A stretch of 27,333 nt of DNA, from the IMG/VR virus record IMGVR_UViG_3300025168_000523, positions 1 to 27,333 of that record; one strand, given 5' to 3'. The notes beneath the pieces were generated by a model. That model made no database searches, had not been told where the DNA came from, and was given only the letters and a program-made list of their open reading frames with translations. This stretch comes from a virus. Positions 21,551-27,333 of the stretch are shown here, in pieces; within the stretch, counting starts at the first letter, position 1; each line of letters begins with the position of its first letter. The translations under genes and the position numbers were made by a program.

Positions 21551-21912
21551 AATACTTTTATTTTTACTCCTGATCCTTCTTTATTATATTCATATCTCCC
21601 AAAACTAGGGATAATACAATCACAATTATCATCTTGAATATAGTCATATTTTACCATTAAATCTTGAACTGTTTGACAAGGATTTATATAATCAAATTTT
21701 CTTCTACTATTTCTTAAAAATGTAAATTCTATTTTGTATGGCACTTCCTTGTTTTTTATTAGTTTTTCAAATTCTTTTTGATTGCTAACCCAATCCTCCT
21801 TTGAGTTTTTTATGTAATTCATAACTGTTTTAGAATGAATTAAATATTTACCTGTCCATCGTTTTCCGTTCTTACTAGATGGGACATTTCCTGCTATAAA
21901 AATCTCTGCCAT
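21547..21912 (-). CDS. RusA-like Holliday junction resolvase
   Basis: 121 residues. It begins IFIAGNVPSSKNGKRW, the 'p.s.N..r' entry of RusA-type nucleases. Later it has RRKFDYINPCQTVQDLMVKY and IQDDN, giving acidic residues Asp74, Asp84 and Asp94/95 in the D..N.....D.L......DD layout of the RusA active site. RusA cuts Holliday junctions symmetrically with Mg2+ as a dimer, resolving replication and recombination intermediates before packaging. Its TATCTTTG promoter motif lies 4 nt before the ATG. Weak points are the diverged D-x-D-N motif and the short length. Confidence 0.68.
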   Translation of the reverse strand: MAEIFIAGNVPSSKNGKRWTGKYLIHSKTVMNYIKNSKEDWVSNQKEFEKLIKNKEVPYKIEFTFLRNSRRKFDYINPCQTVQDLMVKYDYIQDDNCDCIIPSFGRYEYNKEGSGVKIKVL

Positions 21913-21916
21913 ATTG

Positions 21917-21924
21917 CAAAGATA
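21917..21924 (-). promoter_or_regulatory. Bacteroidetes-type -7 promoter element on minus strand (TATCTTTG), near-leaderless
   Basis: On the minus strand TATCTTTG is followed by CAAT and then the ATG of the RusA-like gene, leaving 4 nt. The expected transcription start falls on or next to the start codon. It sits at the downstream end of a 134-nt noncoding gap. Confidence 0.55.
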
Positions 21925-22046
21925 ATAATAAATTTGAGAGTTTCATCCATTAGGAATTTGGCGCACTTAAATCTTAAAAGTTTAACCTGTCTAGCAGGAC
22001 ACTTACCTGATCCTAGGAATCTGTTATCTCTCTCATTTATATATGT
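21925..22046 (-). other. Noncoding interval with paired ends and internal hairpins
   Basis: No frame on either strand explains these 122 bases. TGAGAG (21935-21940) can pair with CTCTCA (22030-22035). Inside are a CCTG/CAGG hairpin (21986-21998), a CCTAGG palindrome and A/T-rich stretches. The region lies between the SSB-like stop and the RusA-like promoter. It could be a terminator plus leader, a small structured RNA or a protein-binding site; I could not fold it into a tRNA. Confidence 0.35.
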
Positions 22047-22625
22047 TTAGAAGGGCATGTCTTCATCATTTGAGTTTGCTGCTACGGAACTGTTAGCCTT
22101 ACTCCATGCAGCGTGTTTTTCACTAAACTCCGACATTTGCTCATCAGTTAGAGTTTGGTTCATGTCGTGATTATATGTGCATTTTCCTCCTGATTTAGCA
22201 GACCATCTGTATTTAGTAGCAGTTCTAATAACAGGTTCTTGATTATCTCTATTTACACTAATGTATTCTTCTGATATAAATGTAATCATTAAACTATTAC
22301 CTATAGCGTCATTCATAGCTTTACTGTCATCATTAAAGTCTTTTATTCCAGCATTTACTAGAAAGTCTTTAATTTGTTTAGACTTCCATTCTTGTGTAGA
22401 TGGCTTGTCAGTTTCTTTAACAACCCAAAATCTACATCTACCCACCTTACCATTACTTGTTACAGCATATTGTATAAATGGAGATCCTTTATAGTCTTCT
22501 AATTGTTCTGATGTAGATAAACTTGTAATTTTACATTCATAAGCTCCAGTTGTAATGTATTCTACTTTTTCACCCTTAGCTCTTCCTGTTGTTGTTGTGT
22601 TTAAATTAAACGGTAATGCACTCAT
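22047..22625 (-). CDS. Single-stranded DNA-binding protein candidate with acidic C-terminal tip
   Basis: 192 residues. The N-terminal part (ALPFNLNTTTTGRAKGEKVE, then TTGAYECKITSLST) and the beta-rich middle (FIQYAVTSNGKVGRCRFWVV) suggest an OB-like or DUF669-type fold. The C-terminus is disordered and ends DEDMPF, matching the acidic D-D-x-P-F tip of bacterial and phage SSBs that recruits partner proteins. A role coating ssDNA at replication forks and at RecE-made overhangs fits the genes on both sides. It shares a base with the Rad52-like gene upstream, so both are probably co-translated. It lacks a recognisable canonical SSB strand pattern, hence moderate confidence. Confidence 0.7.
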   Translation of the reverse strand: MSALPFNLNTTTTGRAKGEKVEYITTGAYECKITSLSTSEQLEDYKGSPFIQYAVTSNGKVGRCRFWVVKETDKPSTQEWKSKQIKDFLVNAGIKDFNDDSKAMNDAIGNSLMITFISEEYISVNRDNQEPVIRTATKYRWSAKSGGKCTYNHDMNQTLTDEQMSEFSEKHAAWSKANSSVAANSNDEDMPF

Positions 22626-23116
22626 TATTTATTGTTTTTGATTTTCCAGTTAATATATTTAGTTAATGTATCTCCATCAAAGATTATTTTATCTTTCTCA
22701 GGAGCATATGGATATTCTTTGCCTTTCCATTGTTTTGTAGTTAAAGTTTGTATTTTTAATCTATATAAGAATCTACCTATACCCCACGATACACATGCAC
22801 GTTTAAATGCATCTGATACATGACCTTTATCTTTTTCTACTTTTGATTCTGAACCTGTGTCTGATTTCCATACCCAGCTTGCAATATCTCCTGTTTCTTC
22901 ACATAGCTCTGGCTTACAAAATATTCCTACTTTGCAAAATAATAATCCATTTTCTTCATAGAACATGCTTTGCCAGTTTTCTGGACCTACTACTTCATCT
23001 AGTAAGTCTTGACAGTCTCTAGCGTCTATGTATGCTACACAAGTTGTTTTTCCAAACTTAGTGGATTGTACGCGCCACTTGAATGGTAGTTCTTTACTTA
23101 AATTTTTTAAACTCAT
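22625..23116 (-). CDS. Rad52/Rad22-family single-strand annealing protein
   Basis: 163 residues. The family hallmarks are clear: AYIDARDCQDLLDEVVGPENW (21-residue region at about 28-48), a GLLFCKVGI strand, DTGSESKVEKDKGH and the helix SDAFKRACVSWGIGRFLY (101-118). This is the Rad52_Rad22 group of phage recombinases, which form rings on ssDNA and anneal complementary strands. With the RecE-like nuclease, the SSB-like protein and the resolvase it makes a full recombination set. It overlaps the HU-like gene by 4 nt and shares a base with the SSB-like gene. Confidence 0.86.
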   Translation of the reverse strand: MSLKNLSKELPFKWRVQSTKFGKTTCVAYIDARDCQDLLDEVVGPENWQSMFYEENGLLFCKVGIFCKPELCEETGDIASWVWKSDTGSESKVEKDKGHVSDAFKRACVSWGIGRFLYRLKIQTLTTKQWKGKEYPYAPEKDKIIFDGDTLTKYINWKIKNNK

Positions 23117-23352
23117 TTTACTTTTTCTTTTTGTTTTGTTTTGTTTGCTTTTTTAATTGCAGCTGCTGCTACAACAAACTTTACAAATCTTCTTATCATA
23201 ACAGGTTTACCTTTTAGTATTAGAGTAATTGCAATTTCTCTAAATGTATAAATTAATACCTGTTTTACAAGTTTTTTGTTAATTCCTAAATCATGTGCAA
23301 TTTCTGCAATAATTGATTTAGCTTTAGACTTTTCTTTTATTTTTTGCTCCAT
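23113..23352 (-). CDS. Short HU/IHF-like DNA-binding protein candidate (79 aa)
   Basis: The segment IIAEIAHDLGINKKLVKQVL (14-33) followed by FREIAITLILKGKPVMIRRF and VKFVV resembles the HU/IHF N-terminal helices ('iae..gls...v..vl......i...l..G..v.i.gfg.F'). After that it lacks the DNA-wrapping beta-arm and the C-terminal helices, ending instead in a Lys-rich tail. It could be a minimal or decayed HU-like protein, or an unrelated small helical protein. A complete promoter (TTTG-19-TATATTTG) lies just upstream, and it is the first gene of the recombination unit. Confidence 0.55.
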   Translation of the reverse strand: MEQKIKEKSKAKSIIAEIAHDLGINKKLVKQVLIYTFREIAITLILKGKPVMIRRFVKFVVAAAAIKKANKTKQKEKVK

Positions 23353-23360
23353 TTACAGAA

Positions 23361-23391
23361 CAAATATACATAATTATTGTTTATCACCAAA
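23361..23391 (-). promoter_or_regulatory. Complete Bacteroidetes-type promoter (TTTG -33, TAnnTTTG -7)
   Basis: On the minus strand, TTTG at 23391-23388 is separated by 19 nt from TATATTTG at 23368-23361, fitting the Bacteroides/Flavobacterium consensus. The ATG of the HU-like gene follows after 8 nt. The -33 part lies within the last codons of the 53-aa membrane protein. It should drive the HU-like, Rad52-like and SSB-like genes. Confidence 0.7.
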
Positions 23392-23535
23392 TATTTGAAC
23401 AGCTAAATACATAGGTAGTACTATAATTCCAGCAATAATTAATGCAAAAATAACTGGCCCTATCAGAAAAACTAATGCAGCAATAAACACCATTGAAATT
23501 ATTGGATATTTTCCAATTAAATTATACTTCTTCAT
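23374..23535 (-). CDS. Small two-TM membrane protein (53 aa) overlapping dnaB
   Basis: The ATG at 23535 overlaps the helicase stop by 14 nt (ATGAAGAAGTATAA) and the frame runs to TAA at 23374-23376. The product starts MKKYNLIGKYPIISM and then has two hydrophobic segments (VFIAALVFLIGPVIFALII and AGIIVLPMYLAVQIF), ending GDKQ. The amino acid bias (Ile, Leu, Val, Ala with no charge for over 30 residues) and the tight overlap argue for a real gene, not a chance frame. Function unknown. Small phage membrane proteins of this kind may affect the host envelope or anchor replication complexes. Confidence 0.65.
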   Translation of the reverse strand: MKKYNLIGKYPIISMVFIAALVFLIGPVIFALIIAGIIVLPMYLAVQIFGDKQ

Positions 23536-24811
23536 AATCTATAAATTTTGTTATTTCACTTTTAAAGCTTAGAGTTACTTCACCGACACCTATATTCCTC
23601 CCTTTAGCAAATATAATATTGGCTGTTCCTTTACTTTCTTTTCCACTATCATTAAATTCTATTCCATAATATTCAGGACGATATATAAGCATTACTACAT
23701 CTGCAGCTTGTTCTATCTCACCTGATTCTCTAAGATCTGATAATGTTGGTTTACTATTATTACGGTTCCCTACACCTCTGTTGAGCTGACTTAATGCTAT
23801 AATAGTGATATTTAATTCTTTAGCAAGATTTTTTAATGATCTAGCTACCTGACTAACTTCTTGTTCTCTACTGCCTCCTTTAGATTTTGCGCTAACTAAT
23901 TGTAAGTAATCTACCATAATAAGTTTAGCTGCTTTATTTTTTACATATTCTTTAATTCTATGTACTAAATAACCTAAAGAAGTAATATTACCCTCATCTA
24001 TAGATAATGGTAAAGATTCAATTTCAGTAATTGTATTATGAATTTTAGCAAGCTCTGTATCATCTAATGTGCCATTTGTAATATATCTATTACTAATACC
24101 TGATTCCATAGACGCTAATCTTCTTAATAATTGTATTGCACTCATTTCATAAGAAAAGATTACAGTAGGCGTGTTAGTATACTTAGCAGCATTATAAGCA
24201 AGCGCAAGCGCAAAGCTTGTTTTACCCATAGATGATGCACCACCTACTATGATTAGATCTGTAGGCTGCCATCCACCTGTAAATTTGTCAATAGCATGAA
24301 ACCCAGAAGCTATACCTAATAGCCCATCTGTGTTCATTCTAACTTCTATATCTTTTATAAATGCACTTAACTGAGTGTTTAAATCAGCTAATTCTTCAGG
24401 CTGACCTATAGATAGTTTAGATAATTCTGCATTTAAACCTCCTATTATAAGCTCAAGCTCATCATGATTAGATAATTTATTACCAACATCTTGAACTATG
24501 CCAGTTAATGTACGTTTTTGAAACTCTTCTGTTAGAATACCTATACATGTAATAATTTCTGTAAAATCAAAAGCTTTTTCAGTCATTTGAGATAAATTCA
24601 ATATAATATCTTCACCTTTAATAAGTTTTGATACTGTTAATATATCTATAACTCTATCTTTGCTTTTTAGTTCTTCTATAGCATGATATGTAGACTTATT
24701 AAAAGGAAATTCAAATAAATCTTCATGTAATAACTGAGTGTATTTATCTATTAACTCAGGCTTTACAATTAATTTACCAAGTAATGTTTGTTCTATATCG
24801 TATGAATCCAT
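23522..24811 (-). CDS. dnaB: Replicative DNA helicase, DnaB-type
   Basis: 429 residues. The DnaB N-terminal helical domain spans about 1-135 (EQTLLGKLIVKPELIDKY start) and the RecA-like helicase domain begins near 160. Visible motifs are Walker A GGASSMGKT (190-198), the catalytic Glu in FSYEMS (222), Walker B KLIMVDYLQL (296-305), ALSQLNR (339-345), SDLRESGEIEQAADVV (358-373) and KGRNIGVG (403-410). It would be a hexameric 5'-3' helicase opening the phage replication fork. It is slightly shorter than bacterial DnaB (about 470). A TATATTTG element 19 nt upstream probably starts transcription. No primase or loader is seen nearby. Confidence 0.93.
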   Translation of the reverse strand: MDSYDIEQTLLGKLIVKPELIDKYTQLLHEDLFEFPFNKSTYHAIEELKSKDRVIDILTVSKLIKGEDIILNLSQMTEKAFDFTEIITCIGILTEEFQKRTLTGIVQDVGNKLSNHDELELIIGGLNAELSKLSIGQPEELADLNTQLSAFIKDIEVRMNTDGLLGIASGFHAIDKFTGGWQPTDLIIVGGASSMGKTSFALALAYNAAKYTNTPTVIFSYEMSAIQLLRRLASMESGISNRYITNGTLDDTELAKIHNTITEIESLPLSIDEGNITSLGYLVHRIKEYVKNKAAKLIMVDYLQLVSAKSKGGSREQEVSQVARSLKNLAKELNITIIALSQLNRGVGNRNNSKPTLSDLRESGEIEQAADVVMLIYRPEYYGIEFNDSGKESKGTANIIFAKGRNIGVGEVTLSFKSEITKFIDYEEV

Positions 24812-24830
24812 AGTTTTTTATTTAAGCTAA

Positions 24831-24838
24831 CAAATATA
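24831..24838 (-). promoter_or_regulatory. Bacteroidetes-type -7 promoter element (TATATTTG) before dnaB
   Basis: TATATTTG on the minus strand, 19 nt before the helicase ATG at 24811, in the short gap after the zinc-ribbon gene. There is no obvious TTTG -33 partner. The spacing leaves room for a short A-rich leader (taaataaaaaact). Confidence 0.6.
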
Positions 24839-24841
24839 TAA

Positions 24842-25093
24842 TTATTCTCCATACTTTCGTCTAGCGTCTGCCATTTCTTCATAATGATTTTCTTTCTTTC
24901 TAGCATTATATTCAGACAGTTCTTCTAAATTTTCATTCCAGTTTCCACATTCATTACAGATATAACCTGTAGCTTCTGTGTGCTCCTTACAAGCTGGGCA
25001 TACATCTGAGTCAGCATGCATTTCTACCGTACAACAATCTGATATCCAACTATCTTCATAACTAGATCCACAGCAAGTAGTAACCTCGCTCAT
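24842..25093 (-). CDS. Small zinc-ribbon protein (83 aa)
   Basis: Eight cysteines occur in paired fashion: CC (7-8), CC (20-21), CPAC (32-35) and CNEC (46-49). A charged helical tail (EELSEYNARKKENHYEEM) follows. CPAC/CNEC is a zinc-ribbon pair and the first half may add a second metal site. There is no signal or membrane segment. Small zinc-ribbon proteins next to phage helicases may bind DNA, RNA polymerase or replication partners. Its start overlaps the end of the upstream gene by 4 nt (ATGA). Confidence 0.75.
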   Translation of the reverse strand: MSEVTTCCGSSYEDSWISDCCTVEMHADSDVCPACKEHTEATGYICNECGNWNENLEELSEYNARKKENHYEEMADARRKYGE

Positions 25094-25287
25094 GATTGAT
25101 TGTCTTTAAGCCATTTTAAAGCATCTAAGACAGCATTGTCTTTACCAGTCACATTATCTCTGTGATTACTACTAACTTGTGTTAGAAGCCTTAATATTAC
25201 TTTTCTAGCTTCTTTTATTTCACTAGCATTTATTTTATTCATTTGAATTTGATGTAAATCTTCAAAAAACATTTTGTTTATATCCAT
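25090..25287 (-). CDS. Hypothetical protein (65 aa)
   Basis: A helical, soluble product starting MDINKMFFEDLHQIQ and ending ALKWLKDNQS. No recognised motif. It begins about 30 nt after a strong terminator and overlaps the zinc-ribbon gene by 4 nt (ATGA), so it may be the first gene of the helicase operon. Conserved family membership cannot be claimed. Confidence 0.65.
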   Translation of the reverse strand: MDINKMFFEDLHQIQMNKINASEIKEARKVILRLLTQVSSNHRDNVTGKDNAVLDALKWLKDNQS

Positions 25288-25316
25288 GATTATAATTTTT
25301 ATTTATTAATAAGTAG

Positions 25317-25338
25317 AAAAAGGGGGCCTTAGCCCCCT
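25317..25338 (-). terminator. Intrinsic terminator after the DUF932 gene
   Basis: AGGGGGC (25321-25327) pairs with GCCCCCT (25332-25338) with a 4-nt loop. Read on the minus strand the stem is followed by a run of five T (25321-25317). It is 9 nt after the stop of 25347-26204, so it closes that unit. It is the best intrinsic terminator in the window. Confidence 0.85.
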
Positions 25339-25346
25339 CGTCTCTG

Positions 25347-26204
25347 TTAGTATGCTTTCAAAAAGTTAAAAGCCTTTTCATTCATTTTTCCACAAGATCC
25401 TGTTAATATAGATTCTTGCTGTCCATACTCTCTGTTAGGAGATGACTTCTCATGTGTAGTATATTTAGTTACACCATTAAATACGCCCCATTTAGTTTGT
25501 GATATTCTATTAGTTTCTATATATATACACGCGCTGAGATCACGCACCATATTTGCTCTTCTAGTAGATATTGGTAGTTTATCTGTATTAGCTAGATAAT
25601 CTACTAAATCATTTATTAGGGATGATGTAGCGGATTCATTACTAAACATCTGTAAATCAGCAACTTTATCATATTGATCTGTAAAGTTAATTATTTTTGG
25701 CAATTCTTTTACTTTATCTTGTATAGATTTTGTATGCCTATAACCAGAAAATGCATTTCCTGATAGCCAGCCAAATTGATTTTGACAGAATATAACTTTA
25801 TTCATAAAGCCAAACTTTAGCGATGAGCTACCATCATGCCCATTAATAGCATATACATATTGCTCTGTAGATTCCCCACCTATATCTATGATGTTATCAG
25901 GTCTTTTCATTTGTACTACAATTTTTCTACCATTATGTAATGGTAAGGCCTTTACAATTTCTAGCTCATTTTCACCTGCAATTTGTTGCATAGTTTCTAT
26001 AATTGTATGATTTTGTGTAGGCTCATAACCTTCTGATACTGTAGTAAATACTTCACCTGTATCTTCTCTTACTATACCATAGTATGGAGTGTGGTGTAAT
26101 CCGTTATTAGCTTCAGGGGTACACTCACCTGCATATATTAATGGTTTCTTAATTACATTCCAATTAAGTCCATTTTGTTCTAAGATTTGTTCTGTATTAA
26201 GCAT
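25347..26204 (-). CDS. DUF932 family protein
   Basis: 285 residues. The YYGIVREDTGEVFTTVSEGY / EPTQNHT segment is the 'lG.V...Y..vqN' hallmark of DUF932 (phage/plasmid-like TIGR03299 group). Later landmarks are YVYAINGHDGSSSLKFGF, the turn CQNQFGW and a mostly helical C-terminal half, ending LTGSCGKMNEKAFNFLKAY. Members occur in phages and plasmids; a role in DNA maintenance or inhibition of host defence has been guessed but not shown. It overlaps the upstream gene by 8 nt and is closed by an intrinsic terminator. Confidence 0.85.
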   Translation of the reverse strand: MLNTEQILEQNGLNWNVIKKPLIYAGECTPEANNGLHHTPYYGIVREDTGEVFTTVSEGYEPTQNHTIIETMQQIAGENELEIVKALPLHNGRKIVVQMKRPDNIIDIGGESTEQYVYAINGHDGSSSLKFGFMNKVIFCQNQFGWLSGNAFSGYRHTKSIQDKVKELPKIINFTDQYDKVADLQMFSNESATSSLINDLVDYLANTDKLPISTRRANMVRDLSACIYIETNRISQTKWGVFNGVTKYTTHEKSSPNREYGQQESILTGSCGKMNEKAFNFLKAY

Positions 26205-26664
26205 ATTCTTTTTTTATTTTAGTTAATAATTCTTCTGGTGTTCCATGAAATACCTCTTCAGCACCACCTTTATAATCAGTTTCATATACTGTAAGTAATA
26301 TTCCATTATCTTCTTTTGATATCTCATATAGATATTCCTCCCAGCAATCTGAAGCATCAGGATGCATACAATATATATTTCCTGGAGAAGATACTGGAGT
26401 ACCGTCATCTTTACAGCCATTTGCTTTAAAATGTACATACATTTGAGCTGCAAGACAATCCATGCCATTAAACATTGGCTCAGATTTATCTAAAGGTATA
26501 CCATTTACAATAGTATAGCCAGATAGCCATTCGGCTAAATCTTGTCCGTGTCCTTCTAAGTACCCATCCATTTGACGATACATACATGTAATTGGTTTTC
26601 TTTGTTTTTTACCTGATTCATCTTCCCAGGTTTGTATTACTTTAGTTAGCGATCTTGTTCCCAT
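26197..26664 (-). CDS. Phage-type conserved hypothetical protein (155 aa)
   Basis: It begins MGTRSLTKVIQTW, continues ITCMYRQMDGYLEGHGQDLA and NGMDCLAAQMYVHFK, and ends with a beta-strand pair before EELLTKIKKEYA. 'MGTRS.t......(y)mYrq.DGYp.ghG..la...' is a pattern I know from many phage and bacterial proteins of unassigned function. An alpha/beta cytoplasmic domain is likely. It lies directly between the 64-aa protein and DUF932 and is probably part of the same early operon. There is no recognised catalytic triad. Confidence 0.78.
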   Translation of the reverse strand: MGTRSLTKVIQTWEDESGKKQRKPITCMYRQMDGYLEGHGQDLAEWLSGYTIVNGIPLDKSEPMFNGMDCLAAQMYVHFKANGCKDDGTPVSSPGNIYCMHPDASDCWEEYLYEISKEDNGILLTVYETDYKGGAEEVFHGTPEELLTKIKKEYA

Positions 26665-26666
26665 AG

Positions 26667-26861
26667 TTATTTATTTTTTTCTACTGATTCAATTATTTCA
26701 TTTTCTAATTCTACTATATGTTTAGCGTATTCTAGTAAGCGTCTTAAAGCGTAAGCCTCTTCAGTACTCAAATCATTTATAGCTCCATTATCTATTGCTT
26801 CTAAGCAATCCTCTACATCTCGTGCAGTATTTTCAAATCTGCAATAACTCATATTTCCCAT
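26667..26861 (-). CDS. Phage-type conserved hypothetical protein (64 aa)
   Basis: The start MGNMSYCRFENTARDVEDCL is characteristic of a small phage family of unknown role (the SYCRFENT core is familiar from phage annotation). A helical LSTEEAYALRRLLEYAKHIV segment follows, ending in EIIESVEKNK. It lies 2 nt before the start of the next gene downstream and probably belongs to the same operon. It could be an early host-takeover protein, as many such small genes are, but this is inference. Confidence 0.75.
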   Translation of the reverse strand: MGNMSYCRFENTARDVEDCLEAIDNGAINDLSTEEAYALRRLLEYAKHIVELENEIIESVEKNK

Positions 26862-26867
26862 AATTAA

Positions 26868-27116
26868 TTAATTTCGTGGTCCTGTATCGTTAGATAAAGC
26901 ACCTGTTATTGTAGTATTTATTTCTTCTATTTCCCATTGATCATTAGTAACATCCATTTGTTCTAATTCTTTTTCAGCTATCAGATCCCATATACCTTCG
27001 TCTCCTTCTGATATATTTTTATCAATTATAGCTTTATGATCTCTATTATCATCTGGAAATCTTAATGTTATAGTCGTATTATATGTTCTTTGTATATCTA
27101 CTTTATATTCTTTCAT
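26868..27116 (-). CDS. Hypothetical protein (82 aa)
   Basis: The start MKEYKVDIQRTYNTTITLRF looks like a short antiparallel beta-sheet protein. An acidic helical middle (EGIWDLIAEKELEQMDVTND) follows and the end is SNDTGPRN. No signal peptide, membrane helix or catalytic motif. Small phage proteins with 'y.v.i.r.y...i.v.a.....' starts are common and unassigned. It is 6 nt upstream of the 64-aa gene. Confidence 0.68.
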   Translation of the reverse strand: MKEYKVDIQRTYNTTITLRFPDDNRDHKAIIDKNISEGDEGIWDLIAEKELEQMDVTNDQWEIEEINTTITGALSNDTGPRN

Positions 27117-27142
27117 AATATTAATTTTATTTGATTTTTAAT

Positions 27143-27333
27143 TTATATTACCCAACAGCCTTCGTCAGTTTCTTTTAATATATAATAATCTTCTGAATCT
27201 TTTTTGTCTAAAAATTGAATGCCATTTACCACTAAATCATCAATATTTAATTCATTTAAATCTACATCTATATCAGTAAGATAATCGTATAGCTCGTCAT
27301 AATATTCTGTGTCTATCGTTACACAGCAACTAT
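27143..27333 (-). CDS. Acidic hypothetical protein, C-terminal 62 residues (5' end outside window)
   Basis: The frame is open from the window edge (in phase at 27331) to the TAA at 27143-27145. The visible part is very acidic (DTEYYDELYDYLTDIDVDLN, then LKETDEGCWVI) with paired Cys near the cut end (SCCV). The extreme acidity could mimic nucleic acid or bind cations, as in some anti-restriction proteins, but the sequence is partial and no family is recognised. It heads the small-gene operon of the early arm as seen here. Confidence 0.65.
   Translation of the reverse strand, partial: SCCVTIDTEYYDELYDYLTDIDVDLNELNIDDLVVNGIQFLDKKDSEDYYILKETDEGCWVI

Noticed and set aside
21285-21608. 107-codon plus-strand frame opposite the HTH and RusA-like genes
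   Set aside because: Hydrophobic, Leu/Ile-rich translation typical of antisense to Lys/Glu-rich AT-rich genes; both minus-strand genes have better support.
21935-22035. Possible tRNA in the noncoding gap (paired ends about 95 nt apart)
   Set aside because: On neither strand is there a TTCGA-type T-loop, and the only 5-7-5 arm found lacks U33 and has a mismatch. Ends pair over 6 bp only.
26223-26468. 81-codon frame on the minus strand inside 26197-26664
   Set aside because: A shadow of the conserved 155-aa protein, out of frame with it.
1-27333. Integrase, insertion sequence or attachment site
   Set aside because: No recombinase or transposase motif, no terminal inverted repeats and no tRNA gene were seen, so temperate lifestyle cannot be claimed from this window.

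Overview
This window looks like part of a tailed-phage genome (or a prophage or assembled viral contig) that infects a marine-type Bacteroidetes, probably a Flavobacteriia. Five signs support this. The sequence is strongly AT-rich and densely packed, with many 1-14 nt gene overlaps. Almost no gene has a Shine-Dalgarno sequence, and starts instead follow A-rich leaders. Several genes are preceded by the Bacteroidetes -7 element TAnnTTTG. One late gene encodes a protein with what looks like a type IX secretion (T9SS) C-terminal sorting signal, a pathway confined to Bacteroidetes. Replication and recombination genes sit opposite virion-type genes. Terminase, portal, capsid and polymerase genes are not in the window, so the phage morphotype cannot be read from it.

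Late arm, plus strand, 1-17289. It opens with the 3' part of a very large probable virion protein (1-2762). Next come two tandem paralogous small virion-type proteins (2800-3571), two small unknowns and a LamG-type lectin-fold protein (3981-4946). The stretch 4939-10430 is dominated by envelope-directed products: two Sec-signal beta-barrel candidates, five small membrane proteins (one a GTA-type 3TM holin), a membrane-anchored thioredoxin-fold protein without CXXC, and a 622-residue secreted Cys-rich repeat protein with a T9SS-like C-terminus. After a second promoter (10695) come another pair of paralogous small virion-type proteins, a DUF5675 protein with a YkuD-like His/Cys signature, a fibre protein, a guanidinoacetate/arginine-methyltransferase-like enzyme, and three more structural candidates. 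A calcineurin-like phosphoesterase ends the arm at 17289.

Early/middle arm, minus strand, 27333 down to 17279, convergent with the late arm. It starts with small accessory proteins of types common in phages (including DUF932), then a zinc-ribbon protein and a DnaB-type helicase. A recombination set follows: HU-like protein, Rad52-family annealing protein, SSB-like protein with an acidic tail, RusA-like resolvase and RecE/DUF3799-type nuclease. The arm ends with DUF3310, a spore-photoproduct-lyase-like radical SAM protein, small membrane proteins and a GroES-like co-chaperonin lacking the roof hairpin.

Putting it together, the minus arm would replicate, recombine and repair DNA and help fold virion proteins. 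The plus arm would build the virion, lyse the cell and, unusually, export several proteins to the host periplasm, outer membrane and surface. That exported set is the most interesting part of the window: proteins with Sec signals cannot easily be cytoplasm-assembled virion parts, so they probably remodel the infected cell's surface. No tRNA, CRISPR array, insertion sequence or integrase was recognised.
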